Origin: Sphingobacterium tabacisoli
GTDB taxonomy: Bacteria > Bacteroidota > Bacteroidia > Sphingobacteriales > Sphingobacteriaceae
NCBI RefSeq assembly: GCF_017908035.1
Contig: NZ_JAEQMU010000005.1
Coordinates: 400,531-464,530, forward strand
Reading direction: 5' to 3'
DNA length: 64,000 nucleotides
Shown here one piece after another: positions 16,566 through 25,343 of this stretch (the stretch's first letter is position 1; every line of letters begins with the position of its first letter). The position numbers and the translations under genes are program-made. The notes under the pieces were generated by a model. The model searched no databases, had not been told where the DNA came from, and saw nothing but the letters and a program-made list of their open reading frames with translations.

Positions 16566-18122
16566 CTACTTTCTCTTAATAAGAACAGTCCCTTTGTACA
16601 GTCTCGAATACGTTCCATTTATCGCTGTAACATTGTAATAATAGGTCCCTTCTTTTAGACCATGCCCTGTCCATCCATTTTTATAATTTGCTTCTCTGAA
16701 TAATTCTATTCCAAACCGATCTACTACGATCAACTCTACCTGCTCATAACCTTCCATTCCCGAAATCACATAAGTATCGTTTTTACCATCACCATTTGGC
16801 GTGAACACATTAGGTATATATAAATCCCGAGGTACGATCTTCAGATAGACTTTAGCCTTAGCAGTAAGCCCATTGCCATCCGTAATTTCATACTCAAACT
16901 CATCGTTTCCAACAAAGTCAGCATTAGCTTCGCAGATAATAGCCCCATTTTCTACATACACATTTGTATGTGTGGGTGGCGTGACAATCCTGACGCTATT
17001 TGTCCGTATCGGTGACGAACCTGGTTTGTCATTTTCTAAAACATGAATAGCTTTGGTATTTCCATAAACTACCACTGCATAATCATCCTTTGCTACGAGT
17101 GGGATATTGGACAGTTTGGTGAACCATGTTCCTGACAACGCTTTTCCAGCTTTCGCTTCGACCTCTCTACGTGTATGTATAGCCTGCCTACCTTTCTCTT
17201 TAAAATAGGTCACATCTCCAATCCAATTCCCTCCGGCAACATACTGCATCACCTGCGCCGCAGGGTCGACATAAGCAATGCCATTGGATGACACTTGGTG
17301 TATCAGGGTATAATCCATAAGCATGGCACGGTCTGCAAATATATTCCAGACTCTATCCATTCCTATCTCTTTGTCTTCAAAATATAGTCCCGATGTGAGG
17401 TAGTCCGTTACGGAAACATATACTTTACTATTGGGCAAAGATGGCTTCAACAGTGCTGGTGTATAATCACCTTTATCTTTACCGACCGGGAATAAAAACT
17501 CCGAATTACTATGACTATTTCTTTTGATCAAGTACCCTGATTTGGCACCGTTGGTCACCACAAACCTTTTGTAGCTGTGGTTTAATATCGTTCCATTTTC
17601 CCCTAGCTCAAAATCGTGGCCATTCAGGAAAATATTAGCCCCATCTACTGCCAAGTTGATTGCTTTTGCCAATTTTAATGAAGCCTCATTTTTTTCAACT
17701 ACTGCCGTTATTCCGTTATCACGGTTGGCAACCATATCTGTAAGGTGCAATCCCTCTTCATTCAATAGCTCGATATTAACATCAATGTAGTTTCCGCCAT
17801 TGGCATCAATATGAGTAGGCTGTGCTGCCCATTGGCTATAAAATGGATTTTTTGCGGGGCTATGGATATTCAGAACTCCCTTTCCTGATATCTTTGCTGT
17901 AGGTGCAATCCAGATATTCTTGACGTATAGATCAAGCTGACCATCTATTTGCCAAACTGCATTCGCATCGATAAACAAAGACTCAGCATATACAGCCTTA
18001 AACTGCTTTTCGGTCAAAACCGTCTGTCCATTACTGTACAGCATACTCCCCGCACCATCCTGTCCATGAACTCGAAGGATGGACAACAACACACAAGCAT
18101 AGATAAAAAAGGACTTCATCAT
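16566..18122 (-). CDS. T9SS type B sorting protein with Ig-like (cadherin-type) domain, operon B
   Basis: A 518-residue exported protein with a signal peptide at 1-21 (ending RVHGQ). A beta-rich N-terminal region (about 30-340) contains IDGQLDLYVKNIWIAPTAKI and IDANGGNYIDV. A bacterial Ig/cadherin-like domain follows at about 345-430 (IHVLENDKPGSS, ADFVGNDEFEYEITDGNGL). The C-terminal type B sorting domain (CHU_C, about 433-518) is marked by IPNVFTPNGDGKNDTYVI and ends YKGTVLIKRK. Type B domains direct export by type IX secretion and surface attachment with a PorP/SprF partner. It is a close paralogue of the gene at 23761-25335 and the last gene of operon B, starting 2 bp after the GEVED gene. 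Confidence 0.92.
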   Translation of the reverse strand: MMKSFFIYACVLLSILRVHGQDGAGSMLYSNGQTVLTEKQFKAVYAESLFIDANAVWQIDGQLDLYVKNIWIAPTAKISGKGVLNIHSPAKNPFYSQWAAQPTHIDANGGNYIDVNIELLNEEGLHLTDMVANRDNGITAVVEKNEASLKLAKAINLAVDGANIFLNGHDFELGENGTILNHSYKRFVVTNGAKSGYLIKRNSHSNSEFLFPVGKDKGDYTPALLKPSLPNSKVYVSVTDYLTSGLYFEDKEIGMDRVWNIFADRAMLMDYTLIHQVSSNGIAYVDPAAQVMQYVAGGNWIGDVTYFKEKGRQAIHTRREVEAKAGKALSGTWFTKLSNIPLVAKDDYAVVVYGNTKAIHVLENDKPGSSPIRTNSVRIVTPPTHTNVYVENGAIICEANADFVGNDEFEYEITDGNGLTAKAKVYLKIVPRDLYIPNVFTPNGDGKNDTYVISGMEGYEQVELIVVDRFGIELFREANYKNGWTGHGLKEGTYYYNVTAINGTYSRLYKGTVLIKRK

Positions 18123-18124
18123 AT

Positions 18125-19699
18125 CTATCTCTTTGTTTTGCTAGGAATATTCGGGTTAATCAAAGATGGCCCCAGTATATAGATACGATGGTCTTCCACC
18201 TCACCAAAATTCACATTATCTACAGGACTGCTTATTTCACCTTCGGAGACATCAAAATAACGCAAGCGTACATAGGTACTATAGGGCTTTCGTAAAACTG
18301 GCACTTCCCATTGTAATACAACTTCACCATCTCCACTTCCATTTATCACAGCAACCGCTCGCTCACTATCATCAAATCGACCATTGAGATCAAAGTCTAT
18401 CCAGCCCATAACCCGACTTCCTTTTTTAGCTCCTTTATAGGGTATTTTTGCTTCGATTGTATTCCCCGGCATATAATATTGTTTATAAGAAAACCGTCTA
18501 TATTTTTCCGGCCAGGCATCTTCTTCATTAAGCAATGGGTTTTCGACAGGACTCTTATCATCTCCTAGGGCATCTTTGGAAAACATCGCCCCATTATCTC
18601 CATCCGGGGGAGTTGAACCCAAATAGCTTCCCTTCGTCATCTCCAACACACCTGCTTCATAGTCCTTAGTATTGATATCTACAGTCTTTTCAACTTTCTC
18701 CTTCTCTGTTGCGGAAGATGATACAGAAGCAATATGGTCGTTCGTGAAAGCAAGATTTTGCAAAAGATGTATCGGACTTCCATAAGAAGCGGGAGCATCA
18801 CCTAAATCTATCGAAGGTCTTAACAAACCTAAAGCTAGAGCTGTCAAACCTCCTCCTTTTAAAGTAGCTTTAAAGGATACGGATAAGCTCCTCTTTTCAT
18901 ATGCCTGTTCATTAAAAGCCAGAAAGGCCACCGCCCCTGTTTTCTTATCATTTCCTCCTAAAAACTTGATAGTTTGTTTACCATTTAAGCCATTTTCTTT
19001 CCGAATATTATAGGGACCAGCATTAAGATTCTTTTGTACCTCGACGACATGCCAGCTTCCCAATGCCTCGGCATAAATATATTCTCTTTGAGGCTCTCCT
19101 TTTTTATCCATTGATCCAGCCAATGACTCCGCATCAGCAACTACCATCCCTGGCAATCGGATGGGTGTCCCGTCTATTGCAGCCTTACAGGCAATCGTTA
19201 TTATAGCCCCTCCCCCTGGATTTGTATTTCTAATTCCAGAGACCATTTTATTCAGCGGTTTGTTATCAGCTGTCCTCGCCCCTCCAATATTGTATAAAAT
19301 ATCCAAAAAATCGCCAGAATCGTCCCCATTACCAACATAGGTTCCCGGAATATAAGATTCTATCGCCCTATCCTTTGCCTCACTACCATTCGTATTCTGT
19401 ATTTCTGTAATTTCGGCTTCTATGCATAAGTATTTCCCTTCGCCTAGTGGGATAGAGGCTCTTGATACGGCCCCAACAGAAAGAGGTTCTCCTGCTTTCC
19501 CATATGGATAGCCCACGTCTCCCTGCCCCCCCCAGTTTAACCATAGCACTTTATCCCTATTAAGACTCTCTCCTCCTTGCGCAACCGATGCTTTGATTGT
19601 ATTCTCTTTATAACACTGTGCTTTTAACGCTCGAGGGACGAACAGAATGAAAAAAAACAGCGTAAAAAACGTATTACTTTTCAATATAGTCTTAATCAT
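18125..19699 (-). CDS. Secreted GEVED-domain protein, operon B
   Basis: A 524-residue protein with a signal peptide (about 1-28, ending ALKAQ). A large N-terminal region is of unknown fold. SIDLGDAPASYGSP introduces the C-terminal part, and a GEVED domain occupies about 410-510, with GWIDFDLNGRFDDSERA and the name-giving FGEVEDHRI. It has no T9SS sorting domain. It ends in a short basic tail, SLINPNIPSKTKR, that closely resembles the tail of the unrelated middle gene of operon A (25344-27965). It lies 5 bp after the repeat-protein gene and 2 bp before the type B gene. Probably displayed on the cell surface; function unknown. Confidence 0.8.
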   Translation of the reverse strand: MIKTILKSNTFFTLFFFILFVPRALKAQCYKENTIKASVAQGGESLNRDKVLWLNWGGQGDVGYPYGKAGEPLSVGAVSRASIPLGEGKYLCIEAEITEIQNTNGSEAKDRAIESYIPGTYVGNGDDSGDFLDILYNIGGARTADNKPLNKMVSGIRNTNPGGGAIITIACKAAIDGTPIRLPGMVVADAESLAGSMDKKGEPQREYIYAEALGSWHVVEVQKNLNAGPYNIRKENGLNGKQTIKFLGGNDKKTGAVAFLAFNEQAYEKRSLSVSFKATLKGGGLTALALGLLRPSIDLGDAPASYGSPIHLLQNLAFTNDHIASVSSSATEKEKVEKTVDINTKDYEAGVLEMTKGSYLGSTPPDGDNGAMFSKDALGDDKSPVENPLLNEEDAWPEKYRRFSYKQYYMPGNTIEAKIPYKGAKKGSRVMGWIDFDLNGRFDDSERAVAVINGSGDGEVVLQWEVPVLRKPYSTYVRLRYFDVSEGEISSPVDNVNFGEVEDHRIYILGPSLINPNIPSKTKR

Positions 19700-19704
19700 G
19701 ACAC

Positions 19705-22107
19705 TTATGGTTTTACGGCAAATACCACATTCATAAATGATCCTAAAGTCATGTCTGCATCAGAAGCTATTTTATACGTTAAGATCCCCCCCTGCAACAG
19801 TTTAACTTCAGTGAAAACAGTCTTATCATAAAAGGTCACGTAATAATCCAGTTCGGCCGCTGGTAGTATCGGCAAAGTTGTCGTAGCATCTAGGCTCGAC
19901 ACACTGGAAAAAGGGTCAGACAGACTAAACTGTTTTTTATAGCTATCGTATAACCGTACTGTAAATACTCCACCATTTTCTGTTATAATAGACGGATCGG
20001 TAATCTGGTCTTTAGAAGTAGGCATAACAATAGAAGGCATGTAAAAAAACTTCGGCATGGCCGCTTTTAACTCCTTGATTATATCCTCATCAATACTGAC
20101 CGTGTATTCAACTTCGTTCCCTTTTACCTTGGTATCGACTTTAACACCTGCGCCTGCCGATACTATTGCTTTCTCTTGATTAAACTGTATTTCCTGTGCA
20201 GTTAACAATGCCCCCAAGTCTTCGTCTACTTTGATGATGTTTTTCTCATTTGCACTGACAATCTTGGCTGTAACCTCTGTATCCTTTTCATTCTTATATT
20301 TAAGACCTAGGGCATCCTGCTTTAATGTAGTGACGGTTTCATTTGGCAAAGAAACTGATTGAAGATGGCCACTGGTGTTCATATATTTCAGTTGATTTTC
20401 CCCCGGGTCATATTCGAGATTCGTCTTGTTCAAGCTAAGATCAGTCGCGTTCTTTTTAGCATCAACATAAGTCAACGTATTCGTTTTCTCATTGTAAGTG
20501 ATAGAACCTGTACCTAAATCGAGAACATGGGGAGTACCTTTTTCATCCTGATATTTAAGCTGGTTGGAACCCGAAAGATAGTCCAAAACAGTCAGAGTCT
20601 CGTTCGTCCTCACTATATCGCCCAACATAACAGTCTGAACAATGCCATTGGAGTTCGTATAGTTCAAGGCTTTTTTATCGGGGTTGTACTCCAGATTTGT
20701 CTTGTTCAAGCTAAGATCAGTCGTCCCCCCTTTCGCATCAACATAAGTCAACGTATTCGTTTTCTCATTGTAAGTGATAGAACCCGTACCTAAATCGAGA
20801 ACATGGGGAGTACCTTTTTCATCCTGATATTTAAGCTGGTTGGAACCTGAAAGATAGTCCAAAACAGTCAGAGTCTCATTCTTTCGCACGATATCGTCCA
20901 AGGTAACAGTCTGAACAACGCCATTGGAATTCGTATAGTTCAAGGTTTTCTTTTCAGGATTATATGCTAGGTTCGTATTGTTCAAGTTAAGATCTGTTAC
21001 CTTCCCTTTCGCATCAACATAGCTCAGCATATTCGACTTATCATTGTATGCGAGCGAACCTGTACCTAAATCAAGAACATGTGGGGCACCCTTTTCGTCC
21101 TGATAGGTCAACTGATTGGAGCCAGGAAGATAACTAAGAACGGTCAGGGTCTCGTTCTTATGTACCATATCAGCCAATGTAACCGTCTGAACAACGCCAT
21201 TGGAATTCGTATAGTCCAAGGTATTCTTTTCAGGATTATATGCTAGGTTCGTATTGTTCAAGTTAAGATCTGTTACCTTCCCTTTCGCATCAACATAGCT
21301 CAGCATATTCGACTTATCATTGTATGCGAGCGAACCTGTACCTAAATCAAGAACATGTGGGGCACCCTTTTCGTCCTGATAGGTCAACTGATTGGAGCCA
21401 GGAAGATAACTAAGAACGGTCAGGGTCTCGTTAGACTCCACTAATTCTTTTAACAGGATCTCCTTAACTTCACCATCTTTGGTCAAAAAGGTAAACTTCT
21501 CGTCGTTATAGTATACATTTCCTCCTGTATTTTTTATCAATGTGATAAACTCGTTCTTAACCTTTTCATTATTGATAATTTGTTCGAAAGTGTTTGTTAC
21601 ATCAGCCGTTACATTTATGATCGTTTGTACTCCAGATTCAGAAGTATACACATAGGTTCCATTTTTATTATCGACCAAAGTAGTAATCGTCTGATTACTT
21701 TGCACAATCTTCCTAAAATCCAATTTTACTGGATTACCATTAATATCTATAAAAGAGATTTCGTATGTTTCGGGGTTATATGAAATACTCGTAGCTTTTC
21801 CTCCTGACGCCAACACCCACTTTGTGCCATCATTATAATATATCCCAGGAACAACATCATTTTTTGTCTCCGTATTATATACCATAAGACCTGCGACATG
21901 GGCCTGCATTGGGTTTGCTTTTGTAGTCATTTCTAAAGCGACTCTTGTATGAAGGATCCCCTTATTTCGACTCGCCAGCTCCAAAATGGCATTTTGATTA
22001 ATCGCTGAGCTACCATTCACTGTCCCGTCGGACAGCCTTTCCTGTGCAACAACTCCCCCTAAAAGTGCAACAAAAACACCAGTTAATGCGAGGCTTTTAA
22101 CATTCAT
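19705..22107 (-). CDS. Fibre-like tandem-repeat surface protein, operon B
   Basis: An 800-residue protein with a signal peptide (1-21, ending GGVVAQ). The N-terminal domain (about 30-102, NQNAILELASRNKGILHTRV, then VAGLMVYNTETKNDVVPGIYY) resembles the heads of Bacteroidota tail-fibre-like proteins. Residues 226-588 are four 92-residue repeats beginning NETLTVL; each is built of about 23-residue beta units of the type LxYNxxxxxLxYxDxxG. The C-terminal 110 residues (from KFFYMPSIVMPTS to GSFMNVVFAVKP) are shared with the 1,288-residue operon A protein. No catalytic residues and no T9SS sorting domain are seen. I infer a surface filament or adhesin. It is the first gene of operon B. Confidence 0.82.
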   Translation of the reverse strand: MNVKSLALTGVFVALLGGVVAQERLSDGTVNGSSAINQNAILELASRNKGILHTRVALEMTTKANPMQAHVAGLMVYNTETKNDVVPGIYYNDGTKWVLASGGKATSISYNPETYEISFIDINGNPVKLDFRKIVQSNQTITTLVDNKNGTYVYTSESGVQTIINVTADVTNTFEQIINNEKVKNEFITLIKNTGGNVYYNDEKFTFLTKDGEVKEILLKELVESNETLTVLSYLPGSNQLTYQDEKGAPHVLDLGTGSLAYNDKSNMLSYVDAKGKVTDLNLNNTNLAYNPEKNTLDYTNSNGVVQTVTLADMVHKNETLTVLSYLPGSNQLTYQDEKGAPHVLDLGTGSLAYNDKSNMLSYVDAKGKVTDLNLNNTNLAYNPEKKTLNYTNSNGVVQTVTLDDIVRKNETLTVLDYLSGSNQLKYQDEKGTPHVLDLGTGSITYNEKTNTLTYVDAKGGTTDLSLNKTNLEYNPDKKALNYTNSNGIVQTVMLGDIVRTNETLTVLDYLSGSNQLKYQDEKGTPHVLDLGTGSITYNEKTNTLTYVDAKKNATDLSLNKTNLEYDPGENQLKYMNTSGHLQSVSLPNETVTTLKQDALGLKYKNEKDTEVTAKIVSANEKNIIKVDEDLGALLTAQEIQFNQEKAIVSAGAGVKVDTKVKGNEVEYTVSIDEDIIKELKAAMPKFFYMPSIVMPTSKDQITDPSIITENGGVFTVRLYDSYKKQFSLSDPFSSVSSLDATTTLPILPAAELDYYVTFYDKTVFTEVKLLQGGILTYKIASDADMTLGSFMNVVFAVKP
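20344..21432 (-). repeat. Four tandem 276-bp coding repeats in the operon B fibre gene
   Basis: Landmarks GTCAGAGTCT / GTCAGGGTCT recur at 20591, 20867, 21143 and 21419, an exact period of 276 bp (92 codons). Read along the protein, copies 1 and 2 are nearly identical to each other, and copies 3 and 4 are nearly identical to each other, which suggests a duplicated pair followed by further duplication. The last copy diverges at its end. Confidence 0.95.
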
Positions 22108-22408
22108 AATTCCCTAATTCTAGAAATAAAGTAGTTTGGCAATCTTGTAGGTTATTCCTAAAAACATCAACCGTGCAACTCCAAAAATCACCCTCTAGTT
22201 TTAAACATTACGTCCAAAGTCTAGCCTGATGAAAATCAGATTGCTCCTATCATTTTATTAAACAAGAAATCAGAACATTCGACTATTTCCTATCCAACAG
22301 GGAATACAGTCAATAATGGACTTTTTCATAGTTAGCTGTATTTACAGCTACGGCAGATGTAATTTAACTTACATTGTCACTAAGTTAGGAAGTTACTTTA
22401 TTCAAAAA

Positions 22409-22436
22409 AAAAAGTATCATCCATATGATACTTTTT
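22409..22436 (-). terminator. Terminator-like hairpin downstream of the small HTH frame
   Basis: A 12-bp inverted repeat (22409-22420 and 22425-22436) with a CCAT loop. On the minus strand it is followed by a run of about ten T. It could end read-through from operon A or the short HTH transcript. Confidence 0.75.
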
Positions 22437-22511
22437 CTTAACCCTTTTATACTTACAATTAGGGATAGTTAGAAAAATTAGGTGTTATTTATTCAAACGC
22501 TTCACGCCCCT

Positions 22512-22655
22512 CTATTTAGCCAAAGCCTCCTTAAGCCACTTTTTAATCGTTACTGACGATAGTATTCCATACTTCTCCATCGCCTCATCGATAAGAAGCC
22601 GTCCTTCCATAATATCGCGCACCGCTCCTTCTTTGATATGTTTGTCGTATTTCAA
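22512..22655 (-). pseudogene. Short helix-turn-helix frame resembling the start of an IS3-type OrfA transposase
   Basis: A 47-codon frame read from a TTG at 22655 to a TAG at 22512; no in-frame ATG precedes it. The product contains KEGAVRDIMEGRLLIDEAM followed by KYGILSSVTIKKWLKEA, the pattern of a transposase OrfA/HTH domain (recognition helix after KYGI). It ends right after the HTH, so it is either a relic of a transposase or a tiny DNA-binding protein. A terminator follows 75 bp downstream. It sits between the two duplicated operons, which makes an old mobile element plausible as the source of the duplication, though no terminal repeats are seen. Confidence 0.5.
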
Positions 22656-22741
22656 AACTCTAAATAATTGTATATACTATCAATATCGCACCTAAATCCT
22701 TGTAATCCTGTCAAACAAGACCTCATACCAGATCAGGTATT

Positions 22742-23749
22742 TTAAAAATATCGTGGGCTTAGTATCTGTTTGCGCAACTGCCCTCCGAAAGTAATTCCCA
22801 AAGTCAACTCATGTGTACCATTCTGCAACCCGCTCATGCGGTTAAGCATATGGTCATAAGAATATCCTACACGAAATTTGGGATTAACATAGAACTGCAC
22901 GATACCACTCAGTGAGTTTAATGAGCTCAGCTTATTTCCAGAGGCTTGATTATATTTACGGTCAAAGATCCGGGCACGGGTCCGATACCCTCCTCCTATC
23001 CAAAACTTGTCATTAAAGATAAACATTGCATTCAAATCCAACGATGTAGGCCCTTTAAAGTCTTCTTTTATCAAAATACTGGGCCGTAATAACAATCCTG
23101 GATCTAATTCAAAAAGAGCTCCTGCTATAAAGTATCCATGAACCTTGCGGTAGAGACTTTCTAAAGAGTTTTGATTAAACTGAAAATCCTCTCCACTGTT
23201 ACTTCCTGCAAAAAGATCCTGAACAGCCACCCCTGCATACCATTTACTGTTGTTATAATATACACCTAGCCGGATATCAGGCTTCCAAGTTGATATTTTT
23301 CCTGGGGGGATAACCCCATCTCCATCATCTACATACTCCAATTTATTCCCATCCAAACTATACTGTGTCACGCCTCCGGCTACCCCTAAGGATAAACGAT
23401 GCTCATCGGCACGATCCAACTGTAACCTTAATGCGTAGTTGGCGTAAATACTTGTCGCACCTTGAGCGCCGAGCTGATCGCCCGTCACCTGCAGTCCCAC
23501 GCCATGTCGGCGACTTTCCGGATCTAGAACCCCATCAAGAGAAATTGTTCCTGTCTTAGGTGCCCCCGTCCAGCCTGACCATTGGCTTCTTAGCCCCACC
23601 TGTCCAAACCACTCTTCTTTATATCCCGCATAAGCTGGATTAACAGAAAGAGAATTAAATATATACTGGGTGAATTGTATATTTTGTTGCGCGAATGTTT
23701 GTAAGGCAAATACCAGATTAAACCCCAGAATTGAAAGTATCTTTTTCAT
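22742..23749 (-). CDS. PorP/SprF family type IX secretion outer-membrane protein
   Basis: A 335-residue protein with a signal peptide (about 1-20, ending FAQQ). The family hallmark FNSLSVNPAYAGYKEEWFG follows immediately, then an outer-membrane beta-barrel with many alternating aromatic strands (for example YANYALRLQLD and FRVGYSYDHMLNR), ending GGQLRKQILSPRYF. SprF-type proteins are needed for secretion and attachment of specific type B cargo such as the gliding adhesin SprB. Its gene is 11 bp after the type B gene of operon A, so I infer it serves that protein and perhaps also the paralogue in operon B, which lacks its own copy. Confidence 0.93.
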   Translation of the reverse strand: MKKILSILGFNLVFALQTFAQQNIQFTQYIFNSLSVNPAYAGYKEEWFGQVGLRSQWSGWTGAPKTGTISLDGVLDPESRRHGVGLQVTGDQLGAQGATSIYANYALRLQLDRADEHRLSLGVAGGVTQYSLDGNKLEYVDDGDGVIPPGKISTWKPDIRLGVYYNNSKWYAGVAVQDLFAGSNSGEDFQFNQNSLESLYRKVHGYFIAGALFELDPGLLLRPSILIKEDFKGPTSLDLNAMFIFNDKFWIGGGYRTRARIFDRKYNQASGNKLSSLNSLSGIVQFYVNPKFRVGYSYDHMLNRMSGLQNGTHELTLGITFGGQLRKQILSPRYF

Positions 23750-23760
23750 CTTAACCTATT

Positions 23761-25335
23761 TTATCCCCTTTTTATCAAAACATTTCCTTTGAACACTCTT
23801 ATATCATTCCCTTTTACTGCGGTTATAATGTAGAAGTATGTCCCTTCATTCAAACCCTGTCCATCCCACTCATTCTTGTAGTTTGAGTTCTTGTAGACTT
23901 CATTCCCCCATCTATTAACAATAATCAAGTCAATACGATCGTAGGCTTCAATACCAACAATCTCAAAACGATCATTTTTACCATCCCCATTCGGTGTAAA
24001 GACATTCGGTATGAAGAGTTCGCGCGGAGCGACCGTCACATACACGCGGGCCTTCGCGGTCAAACCGTTTTCATCCGTGATCTCATACTCAAACTCATCT
24101 GTTCCAATAAACCCAGAATTTGGCGTATAGATTATTGCACCATTAACCACACGTACAGTTCCATTTGCCGGAGGCAACACCACTATAACACTGTTGGTTA
24201 CGATAGCCGAAGATCCCGGAATATCATTTTCCAATACATTGATTTCCTTTTCCTTGCCAAACTCCAATGTCACATAATCATCAACTGCTTTGGGAGGTGC
24301 ATTTGCAAATTTTGTAAACCAGGTTCCCGACAAAGTCTTCGATGCCCGAGTCATGATGTCTTTACGTGTATGAATTGCCTGTGCAACTACACCTCCTGGA
24401 CCTGTCTCTTCATTGAATGTAGTTACATTACCGATCCAGTTTCCTCCATCGGCATCTTGCACAATCTGTGCTTCAGGGTCCACATAGGCTATTCCATTGG
24501 ATGACACATTGTGTATCAACGTGTAATCCATCTTCATCCCTTTGTCGGCATAGATACTCCATATCCGATCCATACCAATGCGTTCGTCATTGAATTGTAT
24601 GCCCGAAGCTAGGTAATCCGTAACCGAGACGTAAACTTTACTCTTATTCAGTGAAGGAGTCAATCGAGCTGGTGTATAGTCACGCTCTTCCTTACCCACA
24701 GGGAATACGAAACCTGACGTACGGTCACCAAAGTTTTTGATCAAGTGTCCCGACACGGAATTATTCGTAACAACCATACGCTGCGCGCCGTAACTCAAGA
24801 TTTGTGCATTCACATCTAACTCAAAGTCATTGCCATTCAGGAATACATTCGCCCCATTGACACGCAAATCTATTGATTTGGACAATCGTAACGCTGCCGC
24901 TTTTTCATCCTTAGGATAGGAGGCGTCTTCGTAATCCTGTCCCGATATACTTTTCAGATGCAGCCCATTATCATTCATCAGTACGATACGTACATCGATA
25001 TAGTTTCCGTTGTTGGCGTCGATATAGGTTGGCTGATCACTCCACCCCGTATAAAATGGATTTGTCCGGGGGTTATGTATATTGATTACACCAGAGCCAC
25101 TGATTTTGGCTGTCGGTGCGATCCATATATTCTTAACATAAAGATCGATCTGTCCATCGATTATCCATTCGGCTTGAGGTCCAATAAATAGTGATTCCGC
25201 ATATATGGCATCAAACTGCTTTTCTGTCAGAACATTCCTCCCATTATCAGAGAGGAAACTACCTTCTTCTTGTTGAGCAGAAAGCTTTACCCAAGAAAGC
25301 ACCATATATAGAGAGAGAAAAAGTATTTTCTTCAT
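23761..25335 (-). CDS. T9SS type B sorting protein with Ig-like (cadherin-type) domain, operon A
   Basis: A 524-residue protein paralogous over its full length to the product of 16566-18122 (shared NVLTEKQFDAIYAESLFI, IDLYVKNIWIAPTAKIS and PEAQIV segments). Signal peptide about 1-20; beta-rich N-terminal region to about 345; Ig/cadherin-like domain about 350-435 (INVLENDIPGSS, GFIGTDEFEYEITDENGL); type B sorting domain from about 440 (LFIPNVFTPNGDGKNDRFEI) to the end (FKGNVLIKRG). It is expected to cross the outer membrane by T9SS and stay surface-attached. The SprF-like gene directly downstream is its likely partner. Confidence 0.93.
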   Translation of the reverse strand: MKKILFLSLYMVLSWVKLSAQQEEGSFLSDNGRNVLTEKQFDAIYAESLFIGPQAEWIIDGQIDLYVKNIWIAPTAKISGSGVINIHNPRTNPFYTGWSDQPTYIDANNGNYIDVRIVLMNDNGLHLKSISGQDYEDASYPKDEKAAALRLSKSIDLRVNGANVFLNGNDFELDVNAQILSYGAQRMVVTNNSVSGHLIKNFGDRTSGFVFPVGKEERDYTPARLTPSLNKSKVYVSVTDYLASGIQFNDERIGMDRIWSIYADKGMKMDYTLIHNVSSNGIAYVDPEAQIVQDADGGNWIGNVTTFNEETGPGGVVAQAIHTRKDIMTRASKTLSGTWFTKFANAPPKAVDDYVTLEFGKEKEINVLENDIPGSSAIVTNSVIVVLPPANGTVRVVNGAIIYTPNSGFIGTDEFEYEITDENGLTAKARVYVTVAPRELFIPNVFTPNGDGKNDRFEIVGIEAYDRIDLIIVNRWGNEVYKNSNYKNEWDGQGLNEGTYFYIITAVKGNDIRVFKGNVLIKRG

Positions 25336-25343
25336 GTTAATTC

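Larger units (their letters stand above)
22108..22741. other. Inter-operon gap between surface operons A and B
   Basis: 634 bp with no long gene. It holds a terminator hairpin (22409-22436) and a 47-codon helix-turn-helix frame (22512-22655), both listed separately. The 300 bp next to the operon B start (22108-22408) should contain its promoter, but I see no convincing TAnnTTTG box on the minus strand. Confidence 0.6.
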
